This document shows positions 1 through 11,170 of a DNA stretch of 64,000 nucleotides, piece after piece. The stretch covers positions 45,072,423 through 45,136,422 of the forward strand of contig CM033394.1 in the NCBI GenBank assembly GCA_019426215.1, in the 5' to 3' direction. A model generated the notes under the pieces. That model made no database searches, was not told where the DNA came from, and was given only the letters and a program-made list of their open reading frames with translations. The translations under genes and the position numbers were made by a program. Each line of letters starts with the position of its first letter. Within the stretch, counting starts at the first letter, position 1. The DNA is from Buddleja alternifolia. Lineage: Eukaryota > Streptophyta > Magnoliopsida > Lamiales > Scrophulariaceae.

Positions 1-444
1 ACCTAATTAACTTTTATGTTTCTTATGTTTCGAAACATAACTAAGTAATGCCTATAATATCATATATACGCCGAGCATTTGTGCACCAAACGTACTACGT
101 CAGCATTGGCATGCACATTATGCGGACATGATCCTCACCGTTTTGTATTGAAAAACTGAAATCTTTTTCCAAGTTGAGTGGAAAGAAAATAAGTTCCTCT
201 GAATGTTTGTGACTGTCTCCAATTAATTGTTGAATGGCAGTTTTGTCAATCTTATAGTGTACGAATTACGCATGAATTGCTTTCTCCACTTGATTGTATT
301 TCTATGCATGAATTTGTCCTTGTTGCTCAAGACAAGATAGCGTTAACTTTTGGCGCGCGCACACACACAAATATGCATTTTAAGGAAGCTTGTACTTTAT
401 TGTCTAATATGTTTTAGTAACTCCTGATCTCTATTCGGGCACAG
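1..444 (+). other. Intron sequence of the TRAX gene at the left window edge
   Basis: No coding exon is visible before 445. The stretch ends with a pyrimidine-poor but acceptable acceptor (..cacag at 440-444) and is best read as intron 5' of the first visible TRAX exon. The exon(s) with the start codon must lie outside the window. A short CG/CA dinucleotide run sits near 354-370. Confidence 0.6.
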
Positions 445-2914
445 AACGACAAGCGAGAAAGGGTGGTGAAAGCAAGTCGGGACATAACAATGAATAGCAA
501 AAAGGTCATATTTCAGGTGCATAGGTAAAAAGATCTTGTTTGTTATTTATAATGCGTATAAGTTCAACTCTACATTTTTCTTTTTGATATTTTCTGTAAA
601 CCAAGCAAGACGCAACACTTATTCAGAAGTGCATTTCTCTTCAACAAAATAATTGCATTGTGTAATAATGCCTATTAATAGCTCTATTAATGCAAAGTTG
701 GTTTAAAGGAACATCTGTTAAGTTCTTTAAGACTCTCTCAAAGCATGTGGAAAGCGTTACTACTTCTTTTGCCCTCTTGAATATCAGAATCAGTAAAGCT
801 AACAAAGATGAAGTTTTAGAAAAAGCGGAAAAGCAATTAGCTGCAGTGATGGATAAGTATATCTCTCGACTAGTTAAAGAATTGCAGGGAACAGATTTTT
901 GGAAGCTAAGACGAGCCTATTCTCCTGGGGTACACATATTCTGTCATTTTATTTCTTAGGGCTGGGAATCTTCACTATATTGCTCATTTTTTTTGCTGGC
1001 ATTTGTAGGTTCAAGAATATGTTGAAGCTGCAACACTTTGTAACTTTTGCAAGACCGGTTCACTTTTGAACCTTGATGAGATCAATGCTTCATTGCGACC
1101 GCTAAGTGACTCGTCTTTTGAACCTTTGCAGATTAACGTGCTAGACTATCTCTTGGGGGTAATTCTCTTGATTATATGTATATAGATGGAGAAAGTTGCA
1201 ATTTTAGTGCTGTAATTAAGAGGGGATTTGTGAAATTAATTCTGACACTAGCATTGTAAGGATACTGATTTTCGATTTCTTGCAAACTAAGGACAAATTT
1301 CATCGAAATAAAAAAACTAACCAAAAAATGGCATATCCCAGCCAACTAATTTGTAGGACTATAATTGTCACTTTATCTTAACTTACTAAAATTGCAAGTT
1401 CACATAGCATATAGTTTTGTAAATTTTTGTTCCGTAAGTTATGCTAAGTGGCATTTTTGGTCTTCAGGTGATAATTTTTCCTCCAAAATTGAAAATTCGC
1501 ACAATAATAAGGTCATATGTTGGCATATGCAAATTTCCTACCAAAATTTCAATTTTCGGTGAAACTTATCCTCAACCCCGAAAATTTTATAATGAGGGTC
1601 ACTAAATTGCCAATATCACACCTATAATTATAGGATGAGGTTTGCAAGTTTGCCTATACAGAATCGTGACAGAAAGACCTAGAAACAGAGTGATTCATAG
1701 GGAGTCCAATGTCCCTTAGTCCCTGTATAATCCAACCATTTGTTTATCGCATACAATAATGTAATGCGTGTATATACAACTCGTTATTGCTCCTTCTGGT
1801 GTTCAGGTTGCAGACTTAACTGGGGAGCTGATGAGGTTGGCGATAGGTCGTATATCAGATGGAGAACATGAATTTGCTAACAAAATCTGCAGTTTTGTGC
1901 GTGAAATCTATAGAGAGCTGACACTTATTGCCCCGGAAATGGATGAATATTCTGACATGAAAACAAAGATGGACACTATGCTCCAAAGTGTGATTAAAAT
2001 AGAGAACGGTATGATCTTTACATTCTTTTGTAGAGATATCGGCATTTATTCTTTATATATGTTTTTGTGCATTAAGAATCTTAATTTGAGATACACAAAG
2101 TGGTTCCAAGATTAATTACTCAAAGAAGATTATGATACAGCTGAATGAGTTACAAGACATTCTTAACAAGTTTTTAAATAGTTAAATTTTTTTCTAGTGT
2201 TCTTTGCACGTTTAGTTACTCGATATGATATGATGCCATACGAGGAAATAAGAGACCTATGTGGAGCTTAGAATTATTATATGATATTGCTGTTTTGTAT
2301 CTGTAGTTTGTTTTGCTGGAAAATCTCATTTTTGATACCATAAGTGACCGCGTGTACACTTTTGGTACCAAACATTTTCGAAACCTCAATTTTGGTACAA
2401 ACTCTGCCCATTTGTATCACTTTGGTACCGACATTAATTACTTGACGGAAAATGTCATGTGAGATGCATGTAGCCGTTAACTTCACACGTGTCGTCAAAA
2501 AATGAGATAACGGTTGTACAAAAACTGAGACAAATGAGCAAAGTTTGGTACCAAAAATGAGATTTTCTCGTTTATCTTCACAAACAATTGCAAAATCACT
2601 TGACGGTCACGTGCACGTCACATGCTTTTCCTGTCAACTAGATAATGCCAATACCCAAAAAAATGATACAAATGGGCAGATACAAAAAGTGAGATTTTGA
2701 AAATGTTTGGTACAAAAAATGTACACATGGTCATTTATGGTATCAAAAATGAGATTTACCCTTCGTTTTGATCTCTCGTTCAAGATTAAGTTTCATGTAA
2801 CTTGCTTGCGATGCAGCTTGCTTCAGCGTTCATGTAAGAGGATCAGAATATAATCCTTTTGTTGGAGCTGAAGATACCAGCTTTTCTGTGTTCGGGGTGC
2901 CCAATATTGAATGA
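445..2914 (+). CDS. TRAX: Translin-associated factor X (TRAX), 5'-truncated by the window
   Basis: Five exons fit with GT-AG junctions and consistent phases: 445-524, 788-929, 1009-1158, 1807-2008, 2817-2914 (TGA). Seen in the translation: NDKRERVVKASRD, LQGTDFWKLRRAYSPG, VQEYVEAATL, ADLTGELMRLAIGRISDG, and a C-terminus beginning ACFSVHVRGSEY. These are hallmarks of plant TRAX rather than its paralogue translin. TRAX pairs with translin in the C3PO endoribonuclease. The acidic residues known to be catalytic in animal TRAX lie in motifs equivalent to QEYVEA (exon 3) and DLTGE (exon 4), and both are kept here. An AATAAA lies at 3188-3193, about 275 bp past the stop. The ATG at 690 is intronic and is not the start, because the exon begins at 788. 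The last intron carries a MITE. Identity is confident; the N-terminus is missing. Confidence 0.93.
2319..2760. mobile_element. Palindromic MITE, copy 1 (inside the last TRAX intron)
   Basis: The ends are long imperfect inverted repeats: GAAAATCTCATTTTTGATAC at the left and the complement of GTATCAAAAATGAGATTT at the right, both extending into (A/G)TGACC / GGTCA. The interior is also internally complementary, with blocks such as GGTACCAAA, CAAATGGGC and CACGTG in both orientations. There is no coding capacity. A second copy lies at 56202-56624. It sits wholly within an intron, so it need not disturb the TRAX protein. Confidence 0.75.
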
Positions 2915-3187
2915 TGAACTGCTGAGAGCTCTCACATTTCATTCACTCCATCTTTAGTCAACTTTTTTTGTAGCTGCAGTTATCATATGTAAAAAACGAC
3001 GAGAGGGCTGCAATTTTCTGCTGCTCCATGTCAAACGGGCTGGACTGGCCCATTTTGACCCGGCTCGGCACGGTCCCAGATCACTGTTAGGACCGGTCCG
3101 TTTCAATCCTAGCTCAGTCCCATCAAAGCCCAGGAGCAGTCTGGGTGTGTTCTACTGATAGCATAGCATATAATGTATAGAATTTTC

Positions 3188-3193
3188 AATAAA
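3188..3193 (+). promoter_or_regulatory. Candidate poly(A) signal of TRAX
   Basis: A canonical AATAAA hexamer lies about 275 bp downstream of the TRAX stop codon and is followed by T/G-rich sequence. It is the nearest good signal on the plus strand. Confidence 0.5.
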
Positions 3194-3269
3194 GTGTCTT
3201 TGGCTTGATGGTTGGGGTTCCTTTGTCCACACCCTCCATGATGTTTACATTTTGGCAGTTTTTTATTGT

Positions 3270-3297
3270 TAATAATAATAATAATAATAATAATAAA
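3270..3297. repeat. (TAA)n microsatellite
   Basis: About nine AAT/TAA units in a row, 80 bp past the TRAX poly(A) signal. Confidence 0.9.
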
Positions 3298-3678
3298 AAG
3301 TATGAATGTTAAGGGATGATTTATATTTCTTAACTTTTTTGTTAAAACTAAATTAACTCTATAGTAATAAATAAATTAATATGCATGAACCTGAAATTAA
3401 TAGTAAACATAAGTTCGTTCAATGTATAGGTTAGGTGAAGTGTAATAAGAATATTAGTTGTTCATTAGAACATGAACGACTCAAGCCACATTTGCTGTAA
3501 ATTCCATTAATCTAATCATGAACGCCATTCCCATGTCATGACTATCAGTACGTAAATTTTTGCTGGAGGTTGTCTTAATCATTTAGTAGCTTTGGTTATT
3601 TTTTTGCTTAAAAAATCAAATGCCTCTTAACTGTTCTTGATTTGAGCAAAGGAGAAAAAAGCAGAGCATATAAATATT

Positions 3679-3946
3679 AGGGAAAATTACACATAGATTC
3701 CCTCGCTTATTGTGTAATTACCAAAATTTTTCCCCACTTATTGAAAGTTATCAACACCTCCCTAAAGGGGTCTATTTGTAAGGTTTATAAGGGTAAAGTA
3801 GTAAGAATTATTAAACGCACAGGGGATGTAGTTGTAAGAAACCTTTAACATGAGGGGTGTATTGGTAATTTCTCATAAGTTTTTTTTTGGGGGGGGGGGG
3901 TTGGTAATTACACATTAAATGAGGGGGTTTGTGTGTAATTTTTCCT
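3679..3946. mobile_element. MITE with AGGGAAAATTACACA ends, copy 1
   Basis: Terminal inverted repeats AGGGAAAATTACACA / TGTGTAATTTTTCCT are flanked directly by AAATATT on both sides (3672-3678 and 3947-3953), a likely 7-bp target duplication. The interior is AT-rich with a 12-base G run near 3889-3900 and repeated GGTAATTAC motifs. Related copies lie at 17420-18214 and 19026-19253. Confidence 0.65.
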
Positions 3947-4542
3947 AAATATTATTGAAAGTGTATCCAGGTTATGTCATGGAAGGTCTTTAACAATTTT
4001 TTCTTGCTGCCAATTCCATTAAATAGTCTTGAAGGTAATCGAATTGCTGCAAATCCATCTATAATTATGTTTTGGCATTTGACACTCTCTATGTATGTAA
4101 TGATCATTGCTTTTAGTGGAAATATGGTTCCTTTTTCATGTCTACCCGATGGAAGTGTAAAATATGGGTCTTGCATGTGGAGTTAGTGACAAATAAATGT
4201 GGATTTTGAATTGATATACTATGTGGTTTTGAATTAATTTTAATTTAAATATCATCATTTTCTGTTGTTCTTATTTTATGTTTGCTCGGTAGAAGTGTAA
4301 GGTCTAAACCCATTTTTTTTTTGGCTGAAGTGTAAGGTCTGGAACTTGCTAATGGTTTGGTCGAGCATGTTTGAATTCTTATTCATTGTTTAGATGCAAC
4401 TTTTCATGGTACTTGTGTCGCCATTCATATAGTCCTAATTAGATGTAATTGCTTAAAAATTTTGGGTGTTAATTAATTAGTTGATATAAGAAACATTGAT
4501 AATTTCTAGTTTTGTGTAGGGCAAGATGAAGTTTTTTGTATG

Positions 4543-5430
4543 TGAGGGAGTAATAAAAAGCCTGAGATTCTTCTTGGTGGAGCTTGAAATTCAGACTGAT
4601 TAATTATTTAAACTTTTGCAATTTTGAAGTCAAATTGTATTCTCAGCCAAATTTGACAATAGGGAAACAATCTGATTTCCTATTGCTACATTTACTGTGC
4701 TTCTTAAATTTTGGAATCTTATTAATTGCATAGCTCATAGTTGGATTTCATTTGTTCCTATTGCTACGGTCCATTTGTTCTATACATGTGCGGGAGCCAC
4801 CTCTTGAAACCAGAGGAATCACTTCTAGAAACCTGACCCTGGATACCGATCATGAGCTATGTAGCAGTGCCGCGGGGACTTCATATTCTTAAGGAGGGGT
4901 AATTGTGATGCCCCAACCCTCTTAGAATAAGAATTGAAAAGTGAAGAACTTATAAGCATTGATCAAAGAAGTGTACTCATATTCTTAAGGAGGGGTAACT
5001 GTGATGCCCCAACCCACTTAGATTAAGCATTGAAAAGTGAAGAACTTAAGCATTGATCAAAGAAATGCACCACCAAGAGAGTAATAAAAAGTCTGAGGTT
5101 CTTCTTGATTGAGATTGAAATTTAGACTAATTATGCATCTAAACTTTTATAGTTTTGATGCCACATTTTATTCTCACCCAAATTTAATAATAGGAAAACA
5201 GTGTAATTTCCTATTGATACGCTCATTGCGCTTGTTAAATCTTGGAATCTTATTAACTGCATCGCTCATAGTTGGATTCTATATTTCTATTTGTTCATAT
5301 TGCTACTGTCCATTTGTTCTATATATGTGCAGGAGCCACTTCTAGAGTCCTGACCCTGTATATCGATCATGAGCTATGTCGCGCTACGACGAGGACTTCA
5401 CATTCTTAAGGAGGGGTAACTATGATGCCC
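4543..5430. repeat. Diverged ~0.4-kb direct duplication
   Basis: Two diverged copies of the same sequence run from AGTAATAAAAAG to GGAGGGGTAA...GATGCCCC: about 4549-4913 and about 5080-5431. Shared landmarks are TTGGAATCTTATTAA, CTCATAGTTGGATT, GTCCATTTGTTCTATA, GATCATGAGCTATGT and CTTAAGGAGGGGTAA. A shorter partial copy of the last part lies at 4976-5010. The repeated end resembles the polypurine-tract-to-LTR junction of Ty3/gypsy elements. Confidence 0.7.
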
Positions 5431-5596
5431 CAAGAACTGAAAGTGAAGAACCAATAAGCATTGATCAAAGACCCCAAGTGCGCTAATTTAATAACCCTTT
5501 TAAAAAAAGTGCTTCAAAACTTAATTTCAGGGTGCATTTGGTGAGTTTAGAGACAATTCTCAAGTCCAAACAGACTCACGAGCCCGGGGCGTGACA
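5423..5596 (+). mobile_element. Remnant gypsy-type LTR
   Basis: A purine-rich tract (AAGGAGGGG) is followed by TGATGCCCCAAG, and 170 bp later the sequence CCCGGGGCGTGACA closes the unit. TG(T)GATGCCCC...GGGGCGTGACA ends are common in plant Ty3/gypsy LTRs. No coding region is attached and no target duplication was found. This is judged by motif only. Confidence 0.5.
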
Positions 5597-6409
5597 TAAA
5601 ATAACCCTATATAATTATCATACTAGAAATAAATAAGGTTAATTAAGTAAATTAATACAGTAACCTAATAATCAACTTGATCTAGCACTTTTAATAAAAG
5701 ATATGTTGTTACATTTATGCTTACAAATACTTATGTAACAACTTTTTTCATCAAATATTATTTAATATTTTGTGCTAATGACTAATATAATTTTATATGA
5801 TATTATGTAATTTAATTAATTCTTATATTCCATAATAATCATTTCTTAAAAAAACAATTAATTTTTTTTATAGTTAACAACATTAGAGTCTTAAATGGAC
5901 TCTAAATATATTATGAGGTTTGTTAAAGATTTTGATCCATTTTTCACTTGAATTCCACGAACATAAAAAATCAAAAAAAAAAATTGAACAAAAAGAGAAT
6001 GCTTTGCTAGTCACATCACTATTTTTTATTTTTTATTATCTAATTAGTTGGTTATAACCATAGATATTAAATAATACCCCAAAATTATCAGAGGATTCAT
6101 AAGGAACACATAATTGAAAAGAACAAAAAAAAATTTGAGCAAAAGAAAATTGAATTATTCTTTTAATACCTCTTGCTAAAATTAAACCAAGGGCACATTT
6201 ACTTAGAATTTACCCCTTTTTATTTATTTAACATGAAAAAGATGGGATTAATCATTTTATTTGCTTTCTAACTGTAAATTCATATCTTTGTTACTTTCTA
6301 CAATATAATATAATAAAAATGGGTGAAATCGAGAAAATATCTCAATTCAATTCAATTGCATGTGGAGTCAATGTTATTTGAACATATTGTTTTACTTCTA
6401 TTCTAGTTA
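5597..6409. other. AT-rich intergenic stretch
   Basis: Very AT-rich sequence with A and T homopolymers. No ORF, RNA gene, inverted repeat or tandem array stood out. It ends at the AATAT target duplication (6410-6414) of the next element. Confidence 0.6.
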
Positions 6410-6414
6410 AATAT

Positions 6415-6886
6415 TGATGATGGTAAAAATCGTCAGACAGTAATTGTCACTTGATGGACCACGTGGAGTAAAGGAACCGATCCAACTCACGACAAACTAG
6501 GTTAAGAGTTGGTTAAGTTATAGACTGTATTAGGTTACTTCGAGTTGCCTACGTACCCAAGGTATATGGGATCAAGTCAATTCATAGTTATTTTGTGGGG
6601 TCACTCTCAATAGGCAGCGAATTTTTGCTGGAGGAGCAAATAATGACTCTTTCCCAGCTCCTCTAAGGTATTTATAGGGAGCTGGTAGTAGACTATGAGT
6701 CATGGACTTAGCTCTATCAGCATCCCATCAGACTTAATAATATAACTTTTAGACTAATAAACTAGCCCAGGTACTCTTAATGGGTCGTCAGCCTACTCGT
6801 GGATTTTAACCCACGAGTGGTGCTCCGACCTGAGCCGGAGTCATGTTTTATTACTGTAAAACCCTTAGACATTTTGGTGCACATCA
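6415..6886 (-). repeat. 3' LTR of the Tat-like element
   Basis: Starts TGATGATGGTAAAAATC and ends GGTGCACATCA on the plus strand, and matches 14454-14924 over its full length with scattered substitutions and small indels. It contains an 8-bp-arm hairpin (6795-6802 with 6811-6818) conserved in the other LTR. The LTR roles follow from the position of PBS and PPT for a minus-strand element. Confidence 0.9.
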
Positions 6887-6902
6887 TAATGCCCCCCACT
6901 CC
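6887..6902 (-). promoter_or_regulatory. Polypurine tract of the Tat-like element
   Basis: On the minus strand, GGGAGTGGGGGGCATTA lies directly before the 3' LTR start, the position and composition of a plus-strand-priming PPT. Related GCCCCCCACT motifs recur internally near 8979, 9482 and 14195. Confidence 0.7.
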
Positions 6903-6931
6903 CGGGTTTTCCTGGTGGAATACCCGGGAGT
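6898..6931. repeat. Perfect 10-bp inverted repeat beside the PPT
   Basis: ACTCCCGGGT (6898-6907) and ACCCGGGAGT (6922-6931) are exact complements separated by 14 bases. The left arm overlaps the PPT. Confidence 0.8.
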
Positions 6932-7139
6932 AGAAATAATCCCGCTCAGGCAGTGCCATTTAGCTTAGGAGATAGCTTGCTTCTCTACCGCCATTTTAAT
7001 TGATTCAACCTATGACCTCTTCTTCGATTTAACTTATGACCTCTCCGTCCTCAAGGAGCATTCTTATAAGAGTTGTTGGCTTTTATCCGGCGGTGTGGCA
7101 AGCGTCGCTTAATGAATAAGAGAATAGGCGCTAGGAGAC

Positions 7140-7260
7140 TACCTCGATGTCTTGCGGCTGGTCATAACTGGTCGCTATGGTCGAGTGCCTGGCGGTGCCT
7201 CGCGGCTGGTCGCACTGGTAGCAAGACACTCGGTGCCTTGCGGCTGGTCGCGAGGCACTT
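7140..7260. repeat. Degenerate GC-rich repeats in the retroelement 3' region
   Basis: CTTGCGGCTGGTC / CTCGCGGCTGGTCGC motifs recur three times with interspersed CACTTGGTG-like words. This is the upstream part of the minisatellite zone. Confidence 0.55.
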
Positions 7261-7270
7261 GGTGAACTGG

Positions 7271-7537
7271 GGCAAAGTCCTTAGCCTCTATAGTGAATGG
7301 ACAAGGCCTTTTGCATCGAGGTGAGGGGGCAAAGACCTTAGCCTCTATGGTGAATGGGCAAGGTCTTTTGCCTCGAGGTGATGAGGCAAAGTCCTTAGCC
7401 TCTATGGTGAATGCGCAAGGTCTTTTGTCTCAAAGTGAGGGGGCAAAGTCCTTGGCCTCAATAATGATTGGACAAGGTATTTTACCTCGAAGTGATGGGG
7501 CAAAGTCCTTGGCCTCTATGATGAGTGAGCAAGGTCC
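7271..7537. repeat. 57-bp minisatellite, about 4.7 units
   Basis: Units begin with GGCAAAG(T/A)CCTT at 7271, 7328, 7385, 7442 and 7499, an exact 57-bp period with substitutions. Because 57 is a multiple of three, it leaves a plus-strand reading frame with a 19-residue periodicity. It lies in the noncoding 3' region of a minus-strand retroelement, so that frame is incidental. Confidence 0.9.
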
Positions 7538-7954
7538 TCATTATAGTGTTAGATTTATTTCCTATGGCCTTTTGCACTTGTTGGATGTTTTCTGATATAA
7601 CACCCATGAAGTAGGTTGGACCATACGTCGAAAATGTTTGTGCTCACCCATCAGGTAGGAGAGTCCTCACCTTTAATAGGAATTTTGGTAGCGAGAGGGC
7701 GCATCGCCCATATGTGATGAGGGTGGCCTGGTTGCTGTCCCCGAGGGCCTCCTCTTAAACCTCACGGCTGTGTGTCGTTGCAACGTGTAGCCTTGGGGCT
7801 TTTCCTGAGGTTTTTTGGCCTCAGAGTAATTTCTTACCTAGATGATGTGCAAGTCACCTCATATAGACGGGTGAGACTTGATGCCATGGCATATTTATCC
7901 GTGAATCATATGTCGGGCCTTTGTAAGCCTCAGGTAAGTTTTACTTTTTTCATC

Positions 7955-8175
7955 GTGGCTTCACGAGCTCTAGCGGGGTATACCCCATGGTTTCATGAGC
8001 ATTAGGTTCATTACTTAATTGATTTGTTGTGCCCCTGGCTTTATGAGCACTAGCGGGGTGTTTTTTGTACCCCGTGGTTACATGAGCGCATGCGAGGCAT
8101 GTTGTACCTCTCGACTTTATGAGCGCTAGTGGGGTGCTTTGTACCTCGGGGCTTCATAAGCGCTTGTGGGGTACT
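7955..8175. repeat. Degenerate ~50-60-bp tandem repeat
   Basis: Four or five diverged units share TTTATGAGCGCTAG(C/T)GGGGTG and GTACC(C/T)C(G)TGG words (for example near 7970, 8040, 8120 and 8155). It is a second, independent minisatellite of the element. Confidence 0.65.
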
Positions 8176-8380
8176 TCATATCTTTAGTAGGATTTTACTC
8201 AAAAAATACTAGCATTTTGGTAGCTAGTTACCCGCTAGTGTTTTGAAAACACTTGCGTTTTGCTAGCTTGTTTAGTCCCACCAACTTGGGGGTTATTTTA
8301 TAACAAGATTCACATTCCCCTACATGGGGGTTAAGATGAAAAATATGGGGGAGGCGTTAGGCCATACGACCAGGGGGAGG

Positions 8381-8562
8381 TCACCGTGTGACGACCCCTG
8401 GAGGGATTGCCTCGCGGTGGCTGCGAGGTATAGTGCCTTGCGCTGGTCACCGTGAGACATCTTACACCTTGTCTCGCCGTGGTCACCACGAGGAATTCGT
8501 GCCTCGCGGTGGTCACCGAGAGGCACCGCTAGGTATGTGCCTCTCGGTGGCCGCGAGGTGCC
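8381..8562. repeat. GC-rich self-complementary repeat block
   Basis: The words CCTCGCGGTGG and its near complements (CACCG(C/A)GAGG) occur repeatedly in both orientations, giving several overlapping hairpins. GC content here is far above the surroundings. Both strands show short open frames produced by the periodicity; none looks like a gene. Confidence 0.65.
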
Positions 8563-9339
8563 TTCTTCCGGATCATTGACCCGGGGCTTACTACCCTTTA
8601 ATGGGGACGACTTATGTCTTTTTCATAGGCCCTATGTACGTATTCATGTACTTTATCTTACAGCCATTTTTTGCTTGTACGACTATGAGCTAGTGGAACA
8701 TTAGCAACATTCTTGCTTTTGACTTAGCACATTTGTGAGCTACTTATTCGCCCTTAGTAGGATTTGAGTAGGTCTTTTGTTTTCTTAACCCCGTTACTTC
8801 ATTAGTTTTTTCGGGGTGTCAGCGGTGGCGTTATTTGTTAGCGCCGTGTGATGCCAATGGGTGCCCATGGTGACATTACTGTGCTCAGGGTACGTTTCAT
8901 TTTTCCTACCCCCATGATTAGATTTGGTCGGTTGATAATTTTGACGGGTGGACTTAGCACCTCATAATGTTCCCTGCCCCCCACTCCTTAGTGTATATGC
9001 ATGGTTAACACCTTAGAGAGTAAGAATTATACGGGGTAGATGTTATCTTTCGCTAGCAAAGGGCTAACTTAGAGCTTGGTCTCATCCTTTTTGAGTAAGT
9101 GGCTTTTGATTGTGACTAGCAAGACTATCTCTTGTCTGCTCATTTTGTCATAGTACCTTGTGCTTCATGAGCACTAGTTTAGGTACTTAGCCATTTTAAC
9201 ATGCCGTTGGCGAAATTCAATGAATGGTGGGGCCGAAGCCTCTTGGGCATTTTTGCTATATTCGAATTTACTTGTTAGCAATTCGCTTTTTAAATGCTGA
9301 AAATTGCTTGACCTTGAAATATCAAATTTCCATGGCCTT

Positions 9340-9455
9340 TGGGTATTAGCTAGCTAGTCTTTGCATATTAACTAGTTATTAGCTAGCTATTTGTTCACTA
9401 GCTAGTCGTTTACTGCTACTGGCTAGCTATTCGTTCTCTAGCTAGCTGTTTGTTT
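9340..9455. repeat. TAGCTAGCTA-type short tandem repeats
   Basis: The palindromic word TAGCTAGCTA and variants (ACTAGCTAG, CTAGCTAGCTG) recur at 25-35-bp spacing with TTTGTT/TTCGTT spacers. Confidence 0.6.
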
Positions 9456-9790
9456 ATTCCATTCATATTTTCCCACTACTTGCCCCCTACTCCTTCGTAT
9501 GTGAATCATATTCAGGAGCAAGTTGCCAAGTGGTGTCTTTTTGACACCAGGGGGTTAGAGATGGTTCCTTGATGATGATGAGAGCTGTAGGCTCTGTTCG
9601 TCGAATGTCGACCCCTGTGATTTTGTAGTCTAATGCTCTGAGGCTTTGAGCCTCACAAATTTTCATTGGGGTGACTTCTGTCTTAATTTTAGGAGACTTA
9701 GATAGCCACTAGTGCTCATTTTTGGAGCATGAAGCGAAATATCACCCTAGCCACCCCGGTATGAGGTGGATTATTGCCCTTATTTGTATG

Positions 9791-9966
9791 TAGTAAGTTT
9801 TCACCTTTGTTTTTATGAGGTGAGTTCTCACCTTAGATTGTAGGAGGTGAGTTTTCACCTTAGATTGTATGAGGTGAGTTCTCACCTTAGATTGTATGAG
9901 GTGAGTTTTCACCTTAGGTTGTTTGAGGTTAGTTCTCACTTTAGATTGTATAAGGTGAGTTATCAA
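9791..9966. repeat. 27-bp self-complementary minisatellite, about 6.5 units
   Basis: AGGTGAG starts units at 9818, 9845, 9872, 9899, 9926 and 9953, an exact 27-bp period, with a worn unit before. Each unit contains AGGTGAGTTCTCACCT or AGGTGAGTTTTCACCT, a near-perfect hairpin with a 2-base centre. The element here is noncoding. Confidence 0.9.
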
Positions 9967-11165
9967 CTTCGTTATATTGTTATGATCTCGGTCCAGATTC
10001 CATGTCAGAGGGGGTTGTTTTTAAACCTCATACCCTCTTGGTAATGCTGGAGGGATCATTAGGTGGGCTAGTTTGAACCCTTGTTATGTTTGTTTGTTTT
10101 TGTATAATCTCGTTTGAGAACCTTAATGGGGGTGGGGATACCTTTCGTGGGTCCTCAACCTCTCTCGATGTTATAGGAGGGATTATGGGATGGCCCGTCC
10201 TCGTGCGAGTCTTTGACAACTTGGAGGATTTTTGCGGTGCCACTCATATTGACCTCTAGTAGGGTCGTAGGTATTTTTATAATGCCTCTATTGGAAGCTT
10301 GATTAGCTCCTGCGGGTCATATTGGTATTGTTGTTTCCCCACTATGTGGGTGAAACACTTGAGTATTTAAGGTGTTAACATATTAACATGGCAATGATTC
10401 TATAAGTATTCAAGCATATGTTTGGCCAGTGGCCAATATCACCAAGTGTTAGCAACAGTTATCCTGGTAACATGTATAGTAGTCAAAATAAACTAAGTAA
10501 TGTATTTTTCAAATAACCTCGGTCGGAAGCAGTGATTCCAAGGGGCTTTCGTTTTGGGTGTTGTTGAATCACCAATTGTTAATGTCATACTCTTTTGTAT
10601 GACGCGAAAAGCCTGTTATTTAAACAAGCCTAGCATATCTAGCTGCATAAAAGTTAATGTGCCCGAAGGCACTCAACAATCATATGATGAAATCTTTAAA
10701 CATCCAACACTTAATAAAAATTTGTGGGGGTGTCCTTAGGCACCTCAGAACTTAAGTAAAGGTAGTCGGCGCTGGTGGGAGTCCCCATTCAACGTTTGAC
10801 TTGTTCAATCGTAATGTAGGAGAAAATATAGTTTTTGTAATTTGTTACCTGATAAGGTCTCATAAGACTGGGCATCTTGTCAAACTTGGGGAATATTTCC
10901 CATAGGGGTCATCTTGCTAGTGGTACCCACAGTGGTATCCACTGCCAATGCGATCGTCACTTTGGATTCTTGTCCGGCAGCAGCTGTTGCTGTATCTTTA
11001 AAATATGTGTTGCCTTCTTCAGATGGCATTTCGTAGCATGTGTCTTTTTCATAGATATCTGACAGCTGGGATTTTCACCAAGTATGGACTGAGTTGATCT
11101 TGCCCCCCAAGCAAGTTTTCTCCAGCGAGGTTAAGTTTATCACTACTTGTTCCCCCTTGTCACTA
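9967..11165 (-). other. Untranslated or decayed internal part of the Tat-like element
   Basis: No recognisable protein motif on either strand. By position it lies just after the protease region on the minus strand, where reverse transcriptase would be expected, yet no such sequence is present. This indicates an ancient loss of pol. The short open frames here look like chance. Confidence 0.55.
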
Positions 11166-11170
11166 TGATC

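Noticed and set aside
690..787. ATG at 690 as the TRAX start codon
   Set aside because: The exon before it (445-524) and the acceptor at 781-787 restore a continuous TRAX reading frame. 690-787 is intron.
7293..7595. 100-residue frame with 19-residue repeats (NGQGLLPRGDEAKSLAS type)
   Set aside because: A product of the 57-bp minisatellite, whose period is a multiple of three. Noncoding part of a minus-strand element.
7772..8005. Plus-strand frame with ISYLDDV, resembling the YxDD motif of reverse transcriptase
   Set aside because: It lies on the strand opposite to the retroelement, no other polymerase motif flanks it, and it falls in the minisatellite-rich noncoding region. Chance match.
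9742..9966. Regular direct repeats with hairpins, superficially CRISPR-like
   Set aside because: Period 27 with no distinct spacers, inside a plant retrotransposon. It is a minisatellite.
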